NCBI GenBank assembly: GCA_949752795.1
Contig: OX457075.1
Span: forward strand, 6,438,001 to 6,502,000
Reading direction: 5' to 3'
Source: Hyperoodon ampullatus
Taxonomy: Eukaryota; Chordata; Mammalia; Artiodactyla; Ziphiidae
Length of the DNA stretch: 64,000 bases
Shown: in pieces, positions 62,871 through 64,000 of the stretch
Layout: every line of letters begins with the position of its first letter
Numbering within the stretch: the first letter of the stretch is position 1
The notes under the pieces: generated by a model
What the model was told of the DNA's origin: nothing
Database searches by the model: none
The model's input: the letters and a program-made list of their open reading frames with translations, nothing else
Program-made: the position numbers and the translations under genes

Positions 62871-64000
62871 AAAATTAACTGTAATTCCATTAAATCTCAA
62901 AATTATAAGTGGAAACAAAAAAATCTATTTGCAGAATGATACAGCAGGATACAATTTATATTATGTTTAAAGCATAAAAAACAGTTCTTGTTTAGAGACA
63001 TATTCAATTGTGGTAAAAGTATAAGAGCTTTTAAACAAAGAAATATAAAGGTTTATAAAAATATAAGTACGAAAGCTTTGTAAAAGCATCATTCCTTGAA
63101 TTCAACTCCTCTAATAATTCTATCCTACATCCTGCCTCACCCACTCATTCCTATGGTTCACACTCCAGACCTTGTCAACAGATTTTTATCAATAACAGCA
63201 AGCCCTCCGTCATCTCTGTGCATCCCACATCCTGACCACCTGCTGCCTCTCCTGATAACTCCACTAGCACCTCAACTACTACAATCTGCATACCCATCAG
63301 CACAACCAAACCATGGTTCCTACATTTTCATTGTTCCTAACCTCCTTACTGACTTCTCTCCTCCTTTAAGCAGTTCAGATTCTCTTACAAACACCCTCAA
63401 TTTCCTTGCCATCCTTTCACTTCATAATGAGTTGACAAAAACACAATACATCAATCTTCAGAATGCTGAGAGAGAAGGATGTTAGAACTAGGATTCTAAA
63501 CCTCGCCAAATTACCAATCAAATGTGGAGGGAAAGCAAAAGTGTTTTCATTAATAAAATAGTGTTTGCCACTTATATACACTGTGTCTAAAATTTTTTAA
63601 ACTTGAGTTATTCCAGAAAAAGAGCAAAGAATTCCAAGAAAAGGAAGATGAAGTTTAATTTTCTGTGGCAGTTGGTTCTGCCCACAGAAGTAAAATAAGT
63701 TAGAAAAAAATTGACAAGACCTCTTTTGGCCATCAAAGCTTTACCAGAATAACAACATATTTACTTCTTGATTCGGAGTTAATATCATTTTTATATTCAT
63801 AATATACCATAAAATATTTATTGATTTAACTTAAAAATCAACCTGTAGACAAAGCACAAAAGTCCTATAAAATAAATTATAAATTTTATAACTCTTAACA
63901 ATGGACATGAGAGGTGTACTATTTTACACGTCTCATTTTTCATAGCAAATAATCAATGGACTTTGCATAAGGTAAAAGATTTTTTAAAATAATTAATATA
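62871..64000. other. Intron, no recognised element
   Basis: 63080-63490 is pyrimidine-rich (CT/CA) and leaves a 129-codon plus-strand frame without domain features. No exon with ADAM character was seen on the minus strand. Confidence 0.4.

Overview
The window is vertebrate nuclear DNA from a mammal, almost certainly a cetacean. The basis is at least 13 tRNA-derived SINEs with the CHR-type body known from whales, dolphins and their close artiodactyl relatives (start GGCTTCCCTGGTGGCRCAGTG, B-box GGTTCGTGCCCC, A-rich tail), together with L1 elements carrying a cetartiodactyl-type 5' UTR. There are no bacterial operons, no CRISPR array and no complete intact gene.

The only host gene supported is an ADAM-family gene on the minus strand. 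Four exons are visible: 44920-44784 (end of the metalloprotease-like domain), 34218-34041 (metalloprotease/disintegrin junction), 25434-25342 (disintegrin) and 23754-23556 (disintegrin to start of the cysteine-rich domain). All have AG/GT borders, join in phase and stay open over 607 nt. From remembered similarity the best match is ADAM32, a sperm/testis member of the ADAM family with no zinc-binding site. Everything else is intron.

Layout: 1-3800 is intron with a CHR SINE and a GC-richer retroelement-like block. 3800-13490 is an old L1 split by a near full-length L1 (4385-12480), which itself holds a CHR SINE, an inverted L1 3' end and a processed RPL39 pseudogene. 13490-15380 is mostly unassigned. 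15380-23460 is L1 upon L1, with an LTR-like insertion. 23556-25434 holds two exons. 25690-33200 is old L1 plus a MER2-like DNA element. 34041-34218 is an exon. 34400-40640 is L1, including an internally deleted copy. 40650-46000 is the L1-poor, MIR-containing block around the upstream exon. 46400-55640 is an L1 with a younger L1 nested in it, the younger one holding a decayed mariner element. 55650-56200 is an LTR-like segment. 56200-62870 is L1 with two further L1 tails. 62870-64000 is unassigned intron.

Nearly every L1 and SINE lies on the plus strand, antisense to the ADAM gene. I found no undescribed biological system. The interest lies in the nested insertion history, the RPL39 retrocopy, repeated microsatellite growth at one L1 site, the triple target-site repeat near 61.2-61.75 kb and the inactive-protease ADAM exons. 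Repeat family names are from memory of consensus sequences; no search was run.
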